A stretch of DNA of 64,000 bases from Podarcis raffonei. Lineage: Eukaryota; Chordata; Lepidosauria; Squamata; Lacertidae. How positions within the stretch are numbered: position 1 is the stretch's first letter; each line of letters starts with the position of its first letter. The position numbers and the translations under genes were made by a program. Location: positions 42,399,001 through 42,463,000 of the forward strand of contig NC_070614.1 in assembly GCF_027172205.1 (NCBI RefSeq), read 5' to 3'. The notes under the pieces are model-generated. The model was given only the letters and a program-made list of their open reading frames with translations. It was not told the origin of the DNA and made no database searches. Positions 33,542-45,167 of the stretch are shown one piece after another.

Positions 33542-35348
33542 CTAGGAAAAGAAAGCAATGTATTCAGTAAGGTTTCACAAATTGATCATTCATTTACTCT
33601 TTGTAATTACTTTATTATTATATTATTTTTAATAATGAAAGATTTAACAGAATTTGCTGACCTCTTGGAAAACAGTCTCATTGCTTTAACACAATATACC
33701 TGCCAGTGCCAAATATAATGCCAAAGGTAAATGATTACTAATTAATTGTGATGTGCTTTGAAAGACGAACCAAACATCTTCTGCTTGTCAAGACATATTT
33801 CTCTATCTATTTCTCTCTCCATTTGATAGGAGACCAACCCACCCCTTCCAAGGAATATAAATTGCGTTTAACAGGCTGATCACTATTAAAAGCAGTTTGC
33901 CTTGTGATTTTAGGGAATGGCTGTTTGGGAAACGAAAGATCCAGATTTTGCAGAAAATCGATGCTTGTTTGAAGGCTCAGTGTGGCTAAAACACCTATAT
34001 CCATCACTGCTGTGCTTGCTCACAAAGAGAAGCTCTTTGCACCTCTTCCTTGTTCAGAACATATTAAAGAGGGGGCCTTCAATACTGAAGCCCCATTAAA
34101 TGGAGAGGCTGAGCCAGTGGATTTTGAGGGGATATTTACCGAGACCTTTTGTGGGCACCATACGAGGGCACCCAGGCACTCATGAGTGCCATGCTGGTAA
34201 CTGCTGTTTTAATTAATTCCTATCTCAGCTGTGCTGGGAAGAGACTGCCTAACAGCTCAGAATATCTTGGAAAGAGGAGCAAAATCTCATTGTGTGAATA
34301 AACTGACACCATCCTTTCACCCATACAGCACTGGAAGGGGCAGATAAACTTACTTGCCTACCCTCAACCTCAGTACAGGAACTGCAGCCATAGTATTATA
34401 GTACCAGACTGTTGAGGTTCAGAGCTAGGAGAGGATGGAAGTACACATCTATGGGGGCTGTGGGGAAAGAGAAGAGATTTCCCAATTCTTTATTGATTCA
34501 GGAATCTCTTCCTCACCCTACACAAGAAGGGTTGGTAGTCTGATCAGCCACTAAACCCCACCATTTGGGTGTTTTTGATTCAGGAATATAAAAATAGGGG
34601 CATAACAGAAGTTTATAAGATTATGCGTGACACTAAAGAAGTGGCTATTCCTCTCTCCCTCTTCTGCTGCCATAACTCTAGAGCTCAAGAGGTCCTATTA
34701 AAATAGCCTGACAGCAGAGTCAGTGATAGGCAAAAGAACATACATTTCCACACAATGCAAAACTCCCTTATGAAATAAATTTTCACAAAGCATTGAGATA
34801 GCCATTGTCTCCTGGTGACTCATGAAGCCCTACTCATTGCTATTCAGAAACACTCAGTGGCGAACACTCTTGTCACACTTCCTCAGAGATGGCACCCGGG
34901 AGGGGCCGCCCCCCTTCCTCCGCCACTGGGGAAGGCTCCATGTCACTTCAATATCACACAGGGAATATCATTGGCACTCAATAATTATAAAAAAGTAGTT
35001 AAACTACAGGTCCACAAAGAAGCACCACTTGGAACACCCTGGGATTTTGCTTCAGTTGTGCTGAGAGAGATTCTGCTTGAATATGCATTAATGTCATTTT
35101 TAGATTCAAGGTTTTTTGCTAGAATACATGGTCTGTTTTAGTAGACTGGTTGTTGGATTATTAAAAGGAACTTCATTTAACTTGTACTGTTATTGCTGAA
35201 ATAAAAACCTTAGAGTTTATGATTATATCCTTTATAATTATAAAGAGGTAGTTAGAGTGCAGGTCCACAAAAAAGTACTCTCTCCCTTATGCCCCAAATT
35301 CTAAAGTAGTTTCTCTCCGCTCCTGCCCAGTATCCCTCCAAGACTTAC
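33542..35348 (-). other. Intron 1 of repeat-protein gene 2
   Basis: It runs from the donor next to 35349 to the acceptor next to 33541. Collinear with the introns of copies 1 and 3, but it lacks the block around 26000-26470 of copy 1. Confidence 0.7.
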
Positions 35349-35413
35349 CGGTATTCGTGGTATTCACACAGAAAGTTTTGTAGTAGGTGGCAACTGCTTC
35401 TCTTGGTGGAGAA
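35349..35413 (-). other. Non-coding exon 1 of repeat-protein gene 2
   Basis: The minus-strand sequence is nearly identical to 28062-28125. It ends 'cacgaataccg' before GTAAGT and has no ATG. The 5' end is estimated from the TATA box. Confidence 0.65.
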
Positions 35414-35440
35414 TGAGGGACATGTATGAACAGTTGCTGT

Positions 35441-35447
35441 TTATATA
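35441..35447 (-). promoter_or_regulatory. TATA box of repeat-protein gene 2
   Basis: TATATAA on the minus strand (within 'cctatataaacagc'), about 95 bases upstream of the exon 1 donor. Confidence 0.65.
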
Positions 35448-35889
35448 GGATGGAAGAGGCTATGGGTTAATGAGAAACTACACACCGCTCCACCTACATT
35501 GGAACTAAAAGACACATTTATTGATTCTTTTCAGATGATAAACGAAGATAACAGTCACAAGAAAACCCTCCCACTCCCCTTCTCAGAGTGCAGAGTCTCC
35601 CAGGAACAAAAATATAGCATTAGCGGAACTTAGAATATATACCATTTTCTAGTGTTGTGGTCAAACAAATGAATCGTTCCATGATATTCCATGTGATGCT
35701 GGTGGACAGAAAGCATGTTCAGTGGATTGTGCATATTCAATAAAATCAAACCATTTCGTAAGAAAAGAAGATTCTTCCCCCCTCGGTACGATATTCTTGT
35801 TGTACTACAGTTAGTTTTTCCATAAGGGTTGAATCCCAGGTCTGTAAAATCCATGCATAAAAGAGATCTGAATTAAGTGCTCTCCTCCC

Positions 35890-36055
35890 AAAGCTTTGGC
35901 TAATTAAACAATCTGTAGCCTTTTAAAATGGGGTGGGTATTTCTTTTGTTTGTTGGTATGTCATGTTTGTTTTTTGTTTTTTATAAAGTGAACTGTCCTG
36001 TGATCTTAGGATGAAGGGTGATACAGAGTTTTAATAAATAATAATAATACCTGAA
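35890..36055 (+). mobile_element. L2-like LINE 3' tail
   Basis: 'gaactgtcctgtgatcttag' followed by 'gatgaagggtgatacagag' and 'ttttaataaataataataat' fits an L2-like 3' end. The same sequence is at 51175-51335. The opening words also recur at 63900-63960. Confidence 0.5.
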
Positions 36056-36095
36056 TGCATTTTTACACATGTATGCTGTTGCCATATTTGGAATA

Positions 36096-36321
36096 CAGTG
36101 GTACCTCGGGTTACAGACGCTTCAGGTTACAGACTCCGCTAACCCAGAAATAGTACCTCGGGTTAAGAACTTTGCTTCAGGATGAGAACAGAAATTGCGC
36201 AGTAGTGGCGCAGCGGCAGCGGGCACCCCATTAGCGGGAAGTGGTGCTTCAGGTTAAGAACAGTTTCAGGTTAAGAACAGACCTACAGAACAAATTAAGT
36301 TCTTAACCCGAAGTACCACTG
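36096..36321. mobile_element. Tigger-like MITE, unit 2
   Basis: CAGTGGTACCTCGGGTTA to AAGTACCACTG with TA on both sides. Present at the same place in unit 3 (51378-51603), so it inserted before these two units separated. Confidence 0.85.
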
Positions 36322-36642
36322 TACTTAGTTCTCAACCCCTCATCTCACATAGAGGATATTGGGGGACATAATGAAGTAATCTTGCCATTAATTGTATTAA
36401 GTTTGAATGGATGCATGTACCAGTGCTGTAGAACTTTCAGCGAATTTTATTAGGTTCAAACTGATGTTGAACAAAAAGGAGGACTTTTTGCAAGGGACAA
36501 CTGAAAAGCTATTTGAATCTGATGATTTGGAAGAGACCTAGGAGGCCATGGAGAAATGGATATGAAATAATCTAATACGGGTATGGATAAACTACTGTGA
36601 GTGTTGCCCTGGGCAAGATAAAGCAACTAACAAATTGACTTA

Positions 36643-37387
36643 CCGTATTTTTCGCACCATAGGACGCACCGGACCATAGGGCGCGCCTAGTTTTGGGAGG
36701 CGGAAAACAAGAAAAAATTATTCTGAACCCCAAAAGCCAGAACAGCAAGAGGGATCTGGCTTCTGGGATACCGTGTGGCTGTTCTGGCTTCTGGGGTAAC
36801 CGCGCCAAGGCTCTTCAGGGCAGCTGGATGAAGGCTCCCCCTGCCCAAAGAGGCTGCACAGGGCTAAAGCAGAAGCCAGGACAGACGCGTCGCTGAAGGG
36901 GTACTGCGCCATCTCTCTCTCTGTGCAACGCCCCTCCTTCACAGGAGAGGTGCTGCGCAGAGAGGGAGAAGGGGCAGCGCCCTTCAGCGAAGCTGGAGAA
37001 GGAACAGAAGAAGACCCTTCTGTTCCTCCTCGGGCTTCGCTGGACAGGCGCGTCGCTGCGAAGCGGGAGGAGGAACAGGAGACCCTTCTGTTCCTCCTCC
37101 GGCTTCGCTGGATAGGCGCATTGCTCAAGGGGCGCTGCGCCTTCTCTCTCTCTCTGCGCAGTGCCTCTCCTTCACAGGAGAGGCGCTGCGCAGAGAGGGA
37201 GAAGGTGCAGCGCCCTTCAGCGAAGCTGGAGAAGGAACAGAAGGAGACCCTTCTGTTCTTCCTCCGGCTTCCAGGACAGGCGCGTCGCTGCGAAGCCAAG
37301 GAGCCTGCATTTGCTCCATAGGACGCACACACATTTTCCCTTCATTTTTGGAGGGGAAAAGTGCGTCCTATACAGCGAAAAATACGG
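36643..37387. mobile_element. MITE with CCGTATTTTTCGC termini, unit 2 only
   Basis: 745 bp with 13-bp perfect terminal inverted repeats (CCGTATTTTTCGC and GCGAAAAATACGG) and TA on both sides. Unit 3 reads 'gacttattttgc' at about 51920, the exact empty site with one TA. This points to Tc1/mariner-like transposition after duplication. The middle (36880-37310) is GC-rich and made of repeated and inverted copies of 'gaggaacagaag/cttctgttcctcctc' and 'cctcctt/cttcacaggagaggc' words. Frames of 132-204 codons there are low-complexity and not genes. Confidence 0.9.
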
Positions 37388-38450
37388 TATTTTGCATCTT
37401 CTGTTGCTTGTCCCTGAGAGATTTACTGGATGAACAATTTAATTGTTTTACGGCGGTCATCATGTAAACCTCATAGCCTTATATTGCCACCTTATTGTTT
37501 GGGGGCTTCCAGGCAGCATCTAGCTGACCATTGTGGACACAACTATAAATTGACCTTTGGTCTGGATCCAGCAAGGCTCTTTTTATGTCAACACCCAGAA
37601 GGTCAAATTAGAAAATGCTTGCTTAAAGTTGGTTTGTCATAAAATCAGTAAGGAGTTGCTGTAAGAACAATACAAACATTTGGGGTTTGCGAAAGTATTG
37701 CTATTTAGATATTGACCAACATGACTTACCTAATCTAATCTTGAGAGGGATTTCCATGGCCAGACCAGTGTGTTTGCTTCAGTGTGCATGAGTAATTAAG
37801 AATGTAATTTTAAAATTCAAACTTATTAAAAAGAACCATAGAATCATAGAATTGTAGAGTTGGAACTTTATTTATCTTGTATTGTTATTGTTGAAATAAA
37901 AACCTTAGACTAAGGCATAGATCATTGGGTCTCTCTGTCTCTCTCTCTCCACAATCCCTTCTCACAAATGATGAATGGTGGGCTGATCTGCCACTGAAAG
38001 ACACAGTTATTTGATAATTTTGTAACAAAGGTCTAACATATTTGTGACTTTTGAATTCAGTAATAAAAACATGGACATTTTGGAAGTTTACAAGATTATG
38101 AATGGCACTGAAGAAGTGGATCTCTCTGTCTCTCTCCCATTCTCTGTCTTGCTCTGTGCAGGACATAAAGCTGAGTTGGGGGCTTCCCAGTAAACTCAAT
38201 GGGGGAGCAAGATCTCTTCGAGTGTTAATGTTTTGTGTTCCCCCATCCTATGCTAAGGTTGTATATACAGTACAGCACAGTGTTCAGTACCCCTCAGTCC
38301 AAGGAAACTGAATCCTGGGTAAGCACAGGAATCACAGGAGTCTCTCCCCACTTTGGGATTGGGATGTGCAGAACATAGTTTTGATCTAAGCTTCCATTGT
38401 CCAGGAAGATCCCCAACTCTGTTTTCTCCCCACAACACCTCTGTAAGTTA
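37388..38450. other. Intergenic, shared with unit 3
   Basis: Matches 51925-52670. It contains a CR1-like tail remnant at 37844-37872 and a CT-rich microsatellite near 37925-37950. It has no gene. Confidence 0.65.
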
Positions 38451-38709
38451 CCGTATTTTTTGCTCTATAAGACTCACTTTTTCCCTCCTAAAAAGTAAGG
38501 GGAAATGTGTGTGCGTCTTATGGAGCGAATGCAGGCTGCACAGCTATCCCAGAAGCCAGAACAGCAAGAGGGATTGCTGCTTTCACTGCACAGCGATCCC
38601 TCTTGCTGTTCTGGCTTCTGAGATTCAGAATATTTTTTTTCTTGTTTTCCTCCTCCAAAAACTAGGTGCGCCTTGTGGTCTGGTGCGTCTTATAGAGCGA
38701 AAAATACGG
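38451..38709. mobile_element. MITE with CCGTATTTTT termini, short form
   Basis: 259 bp that starts CCGTATTTTTTGC and ends GCGAAAAATACGG. The interior also folds back: 'agaagccagaacagcaagag' is followed by its reverse complement 'ctcttgctgttctggcttct'. It belongs to the same family as 36643-37387. Confidence 0.85.
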
Positions 38710-38849
38710 CAGGTTTCTCTGAGGTGCAAAGGAAAACCTGAACAGGCCCTGAAACATGATGACCACCACAAACATCACAAACACATGGCACCACTGTTAA
38801 AAGATCTCCACTGACCTTGCATCAGCTACGGGCTTGGTTCAAAGTTCTG

Positions 38850-39300
38850 GTACTTGTGTGCAAATCCCTGAATACTTTACGTCCAGGATACCTCAGAGAT
38901 AGCCTGAGGTATCCCTGAGATCACTGGGGGAGCATGATTAGTGCTTCTCTATGGACCACAAGCATGTCTTGTGTCAACAAGGAGATGTGCCTTCAGTGGA
39001 ACTTTCTGCCACAAGAAGCTAGGCAGACACTCTCTCTACTGAGTTTCAGAGGTCTGTTCAAAACTGTTCTTTTTCAGGAGGCTTTTGGATCCTGAATGCA
39101 TCTCAGACGGTTAAAATGGTCAATGCCAGTGGTAGTTATTCTTTTCAGAGAGAGAGAGATTTTAAATTCTTTAGACTTTAAATTTTGGAAGTTTAAGTGA
39201 TGTTTTAAGTTGTGCATATTGTACACTTAATTGTTACAGGCCACTTGAGACCTATGATGTGGAAAGTGGGATATAATTTTTTAATATAAAAAAATAAAAG
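38850..39300 (+). mobile_element. L2-like LINE 3' end
   Basis: The plus-strand translation gives a decayed C-terminus (WNFLPQEA-like, then LSLLSFRGLF and FQEAF) followed by a 3' UTR ending 'gtggaaagtgggatataatt'. It is repeated near 43190-43552 plus 45168-45350, and the end of it at 52676-52895. Confidence 0.6.
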
Positions 39301-39479
39301 CAATAGATAGAAATTGCACCGATTCAAAGAATCAGAAGCCAGGAGAAAAATGTATGTGTCTGGCATTCAAAAGCTAATAACATCAGTGGCAGGCAAGCCT
39401 AATGAGGAAGAGCATGACACAACCAGGGGCTACTACTAGAAAGGGCTCTTCTCTTGTTGCCACTCTCGGCACCTCCTTT

Positions 39480-39770
39480 GGAGGGGGCGCACAGAGAAGG
39501 GCTTCAAGGTGTGGGGGACCCCAAGGGCCCCCAAAATATGCTTTATATTTAACCAATAACCTCCCCTCCCGCACCACCTTTAAAAGGGTATCGGATGTCA
39601 ACCAGCCAAAGGCCTGATTTAAGAGGAACACTATTGCCTGACTCCTAAGGCTGTATAATGAAGGCACCAGCTGAACACCCCTGGGGAGAGCATTCCACAA
39701 ATGGGGAGCCACTACAGAGAAGGCCCATTCCCATCTGCCACCCTCCAGACCATTCGTGGACATGTTGAGC
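39480..39770 (-). mobile_element. L2-like LINE C-terminal remnant
   Basis: The minus-strand frame reads WEWAFSVVAPHLWNALPRGV, then SLRSQAIVFLLNQAFG, which is the C-terminal signature of L2-like reverse transcriptases. The same remnant is at 53080-53375 with small differences, so it is part of the duplicated unit. Confidence 0.65.
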
Positions 39771-40985
39771 CTTTTTTTTAAAGAGATGGAATGAATTGTT
39801 GAGCTTCAATTTGTTGGCTCTCATTTAGTTCATTAGTTAGCTAGTTCATCAGCACATCCATTGCCTCATTAGTTAGTTAGTTCATCAGCACATCCATTGC
39901 CTCACCTGCAGATACAGAACTGTGATAATGATGATGTCTTTTGCATCTTCTGTTGCTTGACCCTGGCTTAAATTGGTCATCCAGTTAACCTTGTAGCCTT
40001 ACCATATCAGTTATTGCCACTGTGTTGTTTTGGAGCTTCCAGGCAGCATCTAGCTGACCATTGTAGACACAACTATAAACTGACCTTTGGTCTGGATCCA
40101 GCAGAGCTCACTTTATGTTAACACCCACAAGGTCAAATTAGAACAGGCTTTTGAAAATGCTTGCTTAAAGTTGGTTTGTCATAAAATCCGTATGAAGTTT
40201 CTGTAAGAACAATATAAACATTTGGGGTTTGCAAAAGTATTCCTATTTAGATGTTGACCAACATGACTTACCTAATCTAATCTCAAGAGGGGGTTCCATG
40301 GCCAGACCAGTGTGTTTGTTTCAGTGTGCATGAGTAATTAAGAATGTAATTTAAAAATCTAAACTTATGAAAATCATCACTAACCAGTAACCACTTCTTC
40401 CAGTCCACCAATATACCATCGCCAGCTCTTCTCTCTGGTGCATGCTCCAGTCAGTTCTGCATTTCAAAACAACTTTCAGGCACACACAAATATTATATGA
40501 GCAATTCTTAAGAAATCCTTAAACCAGCATGCAAGAAAAGGAAACACAAAAATTGCTTCGCAACATTGCAAAATACTTGTTGATCTTGCAGGAAGAGCCT
40601 CTTTGTGAATCAGTCCACAGTCCCAAGAGCCAGAAACAACTCCCTTTGCTGCAGTAGGTTGCCTGGAGTTTCCATAGAATTCTTCCTCTTAAGTAAATCC
40701 AACAGTCCCGCCCACAGTTCCCAGTCTATTCTGCTTAATTCACACATTCAGTCTTCCTAGAACTCTCCTAGGGTTTGGGTCAGGACCTCCAAACTCATAC
40801 TCCCAGTCCCAAAAGAGTTTCTGTTGCTTTCTCTCTGTGGTCCAGTCTACCCCATCTCTTGCCGCATATTCCAAATCCAAATCTTGCCACCAGACTTTAC
40901 CTGCGGGCACTTTATGAAAAATTCCTTGACCATCCCTACCTTGGTGGCCAGAACCCTCCCTCCTTTGCCTGCTGATGGAGCTAAC
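39771..40985. other. Intergenic, duplicated-unit sequence
   Basis: No gene. 39950-40300 matches 53500-53860 and 37390-37800. 40440-40800 matches the flank at 17770-18250 and holds the empty sites for both hAT MITEs there. Confidence 0.6.
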
Positions 40986-41233
40986 CAGGGGTCAGCAAAC
41001 CTTTTTCAGCCGTGGGCCAGTCCACCGTCCCTCAGACCATGTGGTGGGCAGGACTATATTGGGGGGGGGGTGAACGAAGTCCTATGCCCTTCAAATAACC
41101 CAGAGATGCATTTTAAATAAAAGGACACCTTCTACTACTGTAAAAATGGGCTGATTCCCGGACCATCCGCGGGCTGGATTGAGAAGGCGATTGGGCCGGA
41201 TACAGCCCCCAGGCCTTAGTTTGCCTACCCATC
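40986..41233. mobile_element. hAT (Charlie-like) non-autonomous element
   Basis: It starts CAGGGGTCAGCAAACCTTTT and ends with the approximate inverse AGTTTGCCTACCC, with 'cgtgggcc' and 'gcgggctgg' near the ends. This is the layout of Charlie-like hAT elements. The 8-bp duplication is not clean (GAGCTAAC against AGCTAAAC). Confidence 0.75.
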
Positions 41234-41274
41234 AGCTAAACAAAGGCAAGACCTTGGCTGCTGGGATCTGCTTG

Positions 41275-41720
41275 GCCCGCAACCTCCTTTTAAGAACTGA
41301 AGACATGACGGATGCTGCCAAAACTTTAAAAAACATGATTTATTCACATATTTACACAGGAATTTAGTTGGAGGGAGTCCATATAACAAGCCCCTAATAA
41401 ACCCCAAGAGCAGTTCAGCACTGGAATCCAAGGAATCTCTCACAAAAATATTTCAGCCAGCCAGCACAGATCTTTCTGCCTCCCCCCCACCCCTTCTATT
41501 CTAGGCCTTATGCCAAAGCCGCCCCCCTCTTCCTGTGGCATCACACCCAGTGACCCTCACAACCTTCCAAATCCCCTGTCTCTGTCACAGCTGCCAGGTC
41601 GTTTTGCATGGGCTAATTCCTCCTATTTATTCTGTCCTATCCCAATAAGTCAAAATCCTACCATTTATTAATTTCTAGAGTTTAGGGGGTGGGTCCATGG
41701 CTAGCCCATTTTGTGTGCTT
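41275..41720. repeat. Segmental duplication, left block of unit 3
   Basis: Diverged counterpart of 18590-19250 and 30120-30650 (landmarks 'aacatgatttattcacatat' and 'tctgtcacagctg'). It is shorter, with internal deletions. Confidence 0.75.
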
Positions 41721-41895
41721 AAGGGTGCATGAGTAATTAAAAATATAATTAAAAACAAAAAGCTGAGTTCGGGGATTCTCTGAAAACTTAATGGGGGAGC
41801 AAGATCTCTTGGAATGTTGATGTTTTGAGTTCCCCCATCCTATGCTAAGGTTGTATATACAGTACACCACAGTGTTCAGTACACCTCAGTCCAAT

Positions 41896-42345
41896 GTAAT
41901 AAGAAAAAACAGCTCCTTTTCCCTTATGGGGTATCCAAGAGTCCTGAAGTGGGTTCCCCATTGGTGGGAGAAAATAACAGAGGCCAACCAGAGTATACTG
42001 AGAAGCAAAGCAGCTAGTAAGCCTGATCTTTATTAAACTGTTGCAACAGGGTCCCCACTCACCACACACAGGAGGGAGGAGAACCCTGAACAATGGAGCA
42101 GTCTTTAAAGAAACTTTAAAAACTGCACACCCTGTAGCCCAAGACCACCCCTCTAAAACATACATACATCACAGAAGGAGGCGGTCTACAGCAGAGGAGA
42201 CCTGATAATGGTCATTGGTTGCATTACCTGGGCAGTCTGGCCATTGTTTTGTTGTGGTTAATACTTTAATTCCTGAATCCAGGACACAGGCTCACCCTAT
42301 TCCTACACAAATACACCCTTAAGATAGGATTTGTAAGCAAAAATA
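41896..42345 (-). mobile_element. LTR, family A, partial
   Basis: It starts TGTAATAAGAAAAAACAGC and matches the 3' two thirds of the LTR at 3126-4238, including 'aaagcagctagtaagcctga' and 'tctttatta'. The far end is missing. Fossil. Confidence 0.75.
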
Positions 42346-42540
42346 CACTCTGTAAGTTTCAGTTTGTCTGAGGCACAAAGGAAAATTTTTTTCCTAAGGT
42401 TAATCAGGGGCCATGTACGTATGTTGATTTCCATTAACTTCATTATTATATAAATAAGTACAAATCCTGATGTGCTTTCTATTTTGCATCACATGTTTTT
42501 TGGCCCCGGAAGATAATAGTTGAAAACACCATAAATATCA

Positions 42541-42921
42541 AGGAGAAGGGGGGTATGACTAGAATAATATTATGTCAAAGTATACAAGGTGGAGTAAAGG
42601 ACCAAGATAAGGGAAATTAGAGACATAATAAGTGGAAACATATAATTATAAACGAGGTTTGAAAGAGGGCTAGAATTTGCTGAATTTGACGGAATAAAGA
42701 GGAACACAAAAAAGGGAGATGTGAGGAGGTCAGGAAAGAGGGATATGGAATCTTGAAATTTAAAAGTGGATTTTTCTTTTTTCCTTTTTCTTCTCTTTGT
42801 TAAGTGTGTATTTTTTTTGTTTTCTGTTTTCTGTTTTGTTATATGTGATGTTTTGATTCATGTGATTCTACAATTTCTATGTTTTGTAAAACCCTAATAA
42901 ACATTTATTTAAAAAAAAAAA
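42541..42921 (+). mobile_element. L1-type LINE 3' end with 19-bp duplication
   Basis: A 381-bp 3' UTR piece ending 'ccctaataaacatttattt' plus an A-run, flanked by the perfect 19-bp repeat GAAAACACCATAAATATCA (42522-42540 and 42922-42940). It is 5'-truncated. It shares its layout with the 3' UTR of the element at 19443-22587. Confidence 0.92.
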
Positions 42922-42940
42922 GAAAACACCATAAATATCA

Positions 42941-43558
42941 ATCAAATGCAATTTAAAAATATGGAAAAATTAAAAGTGTTCATCTACCAACAATGCAATA
43001 AGGAAATCCTCAGCCGGCAGGATGTTCTGAGGCAGCAGGGGTCAATATTTCTTCCTCCCTTGTCCCTGATCTTCCTTCACCCGTTCTTCCCTGGTGGAAA
43101 TGGGGGGAGGGAGGCTATTCTGAGGCACACCTCAGATGCCAAAATGTCTCAGGCCATGAAACATGATGACCACCGCAAACACCATGAACACATGGTATCA
43201 CTGTTAAAAGACCTCCACTGACTTTGCCTCAGCCACGAGCTTGGTTCAGAGTTGTACTCAAGGTTCTTGTACTCGTGTCCTTGAATACTTTACATCCAGG
43301 ATACCTCAGAGATAGCCTGAGGTATCCCTGAGGTCACTGGGGGAAGCATGGTTAATGCTTCTCTATGGACCACAAGCGTGTCTCGTGTCAACAAAGAGTT
43401 GTGCCTTCAGTGTTGTGGACTCAAATCTATGGAACTTCCTGCCACAAGAAGTTAGGCAGACACTCTCCCTACTGAGTTCAAGAGGTCTGGTCAAAACTGT
43501 TTTAATTCAGGAGGCCTTTGCATCCTGAATGCTTGTCAGAAGGTTAAAATAGTCACTG
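42941..43558. other. Intergenic, duplicated-unit sequence
   Basis: 43140-43555 is collinear with 38720-39110 (L2-like 3' sequence). It has no gene. Confidence 0.55.
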
Positions 43559-45161
43559 TGTGATGGAAAAGTTTGTTTGCTGGGCACGTTGGGTCACCAA
43601 GTATTTTCTTTTTCCTGCCAGCAAATAGTTAACGAAGAACAGCTTCTGATTGGCCGGGGTTCCAGGGGAGGCAGTTGAAAAGGAGAGGATTTTGTTTTGG
43701 GAGGAGAGACAGGTTTCAGGTTGGAGATAGAGAATTCTGGTTCTGAGTGACGTTAAACATACATACACTGAGGAGACCATCCATAGCGAGAGGACAGAGC
43801 CTCACAGCTTGGATAGGGAGACCAGGCTGAGGGTCTGGGGAAGATATCCAGACAGGAGTGTCCTGGGAGGGCTAAGTCTGAGCCAGGAGAGGCAGATCCT
43901 GTGGGAATTCAGGCTACCTGGGTGTCAGTTTGGCCAAAGTATTAAGCTGTGAAGGAAGTGGTATAGAGTTGAAAGCATTGTGTGGACAGGCGGAAGTCCC
44001 CCCAACCCCAGGTGACCCCTCAGTGGAATATTGACTCAAGACAATGTGCTATGAGAATAAAATTGACCACATCTTTATTACGTTTCAGATGTAGGGAGAC
44101 CTTGGCTCAGGCATTGGGCGTTTATCCTTCCCAGTCCCCAGCCGGGGATCTGAGAGACATCTGGGTTATCCAGAATGTGTGGGGATTGGGCTGGCTCTGG
44201 AGAACATATGTTCAAGCAGAGAGCCTGCCCCTCGTTTTGCCGCCATTGCAGGGGAGAGCAATGACAACCTCTCTGCGTATGACCACTGCCTCCCCTCAAG
44301 ACCCATTTAACGGGGAACCCCGGGAACACCACCGCAAGGGGGGCGTGGGTCACCGCTTCACGCACTCGCCTCCCATTTACGAAGATAGACTAAAGGATTC
44401 CGCCCAAGGCCTGAAACTGCCAAAGTTGTGATGTTTTACTAAAGGAAAGGCGAAAGCCGCCAATGCAGGAAAGTTCCTTTCCAGCCCTTCAACAGTGACC
44501 ATGACATAGCAGCACCCACGTACCTGTTAAAGGTTAACCTGCAAAAGGAGGCTTAACTGAGGGAGGGCAGAAGTTCTGGAGCCAACTGACACTGCTTTGC
44601 AGGTAAGATTCACCTTCTGTTCTGTGGGCAGGGCGGTCCCTCCCCGTACCTGGCCGATCCTCTGGCAACGCCTCCCCAGATGAGATTGGGCGATTGGCTG
44701 ACGTAGGCGGAGACCTCCAGGTATCCAGCCTGTATTATCTAAGTGACCGAAACTGATTTGAACATTTTGCCATCTCTTCTGGAAACCTGAATATTTATCT
44801 ACCTGAAGTGAACCAACTGATGTTTAGTAACTGAAGTTTAAGAAGAGTTATGCCTAAAGTGTTATGTTTAAACCTGAGACATCTTATAGTTAAAGTAAAT
44901 AAGTTAAATTCTACCTGAAAGAACTTGTTTCCCGACCCACTTTGTGTCATAAACTTCCTTTGTTTAATAAAACTTTTCTTGTTTGTTTGAGCAACTCCTG
45001 CCTGAGACTCTAAATCATTTTTACCTCATACATGTCCCCCACTAGATAATCTGAGGTAAATTGTAGAAATTCGTGTAACTGGTGTACCTTGAGGTGGTCA
45101 CACTATATTTAATTGAGGGCTGGCCCAACGTGAGGTTGAGAAAGTGCTGTTGCGCTGTCGC
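43559..45161 (+). mobile_element. Unclassified 1.6-kb insertion, probably LTR-type
   Basis: It interrupts the L2-like tail of unit 3 and is flanked by TCACTG (43553-43558 and 45162-45167). Unit 2 shows continuous sequence at 39110 and near 31040. It starts TGTGATGGAAAAG, has 'tttaataaaacttttcttg' near 44965, and carries a block at 44045-44650 related to 28515-29355. No coding frame of note. The size, TG start and short duplication suggest a long solo LTR, but the right end is not a clear CA. Confidence 0.5.
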
Positions 45162-45167
45162 TCACTG

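Larger units (their letters stand above)
35448..36642. other. Upstream region of gene 2, shared with unit 3
   Basis: No gene. It matches 50730-51925 almost base for base. It includes an L2-like 3' tail at about 35890-36055 and a Tigger-like MITE at 36096-36321. Confidence 0.75.

Noticed and set aside
36718-37332. Frames of 132 and 204 codons inside the CCGTA MITE
   Set aside because: Low-complexity Ser/Arg/Glu sequence produced by the repeated GC-rich core; it lies within a defined transposon and is missing from unit 3.
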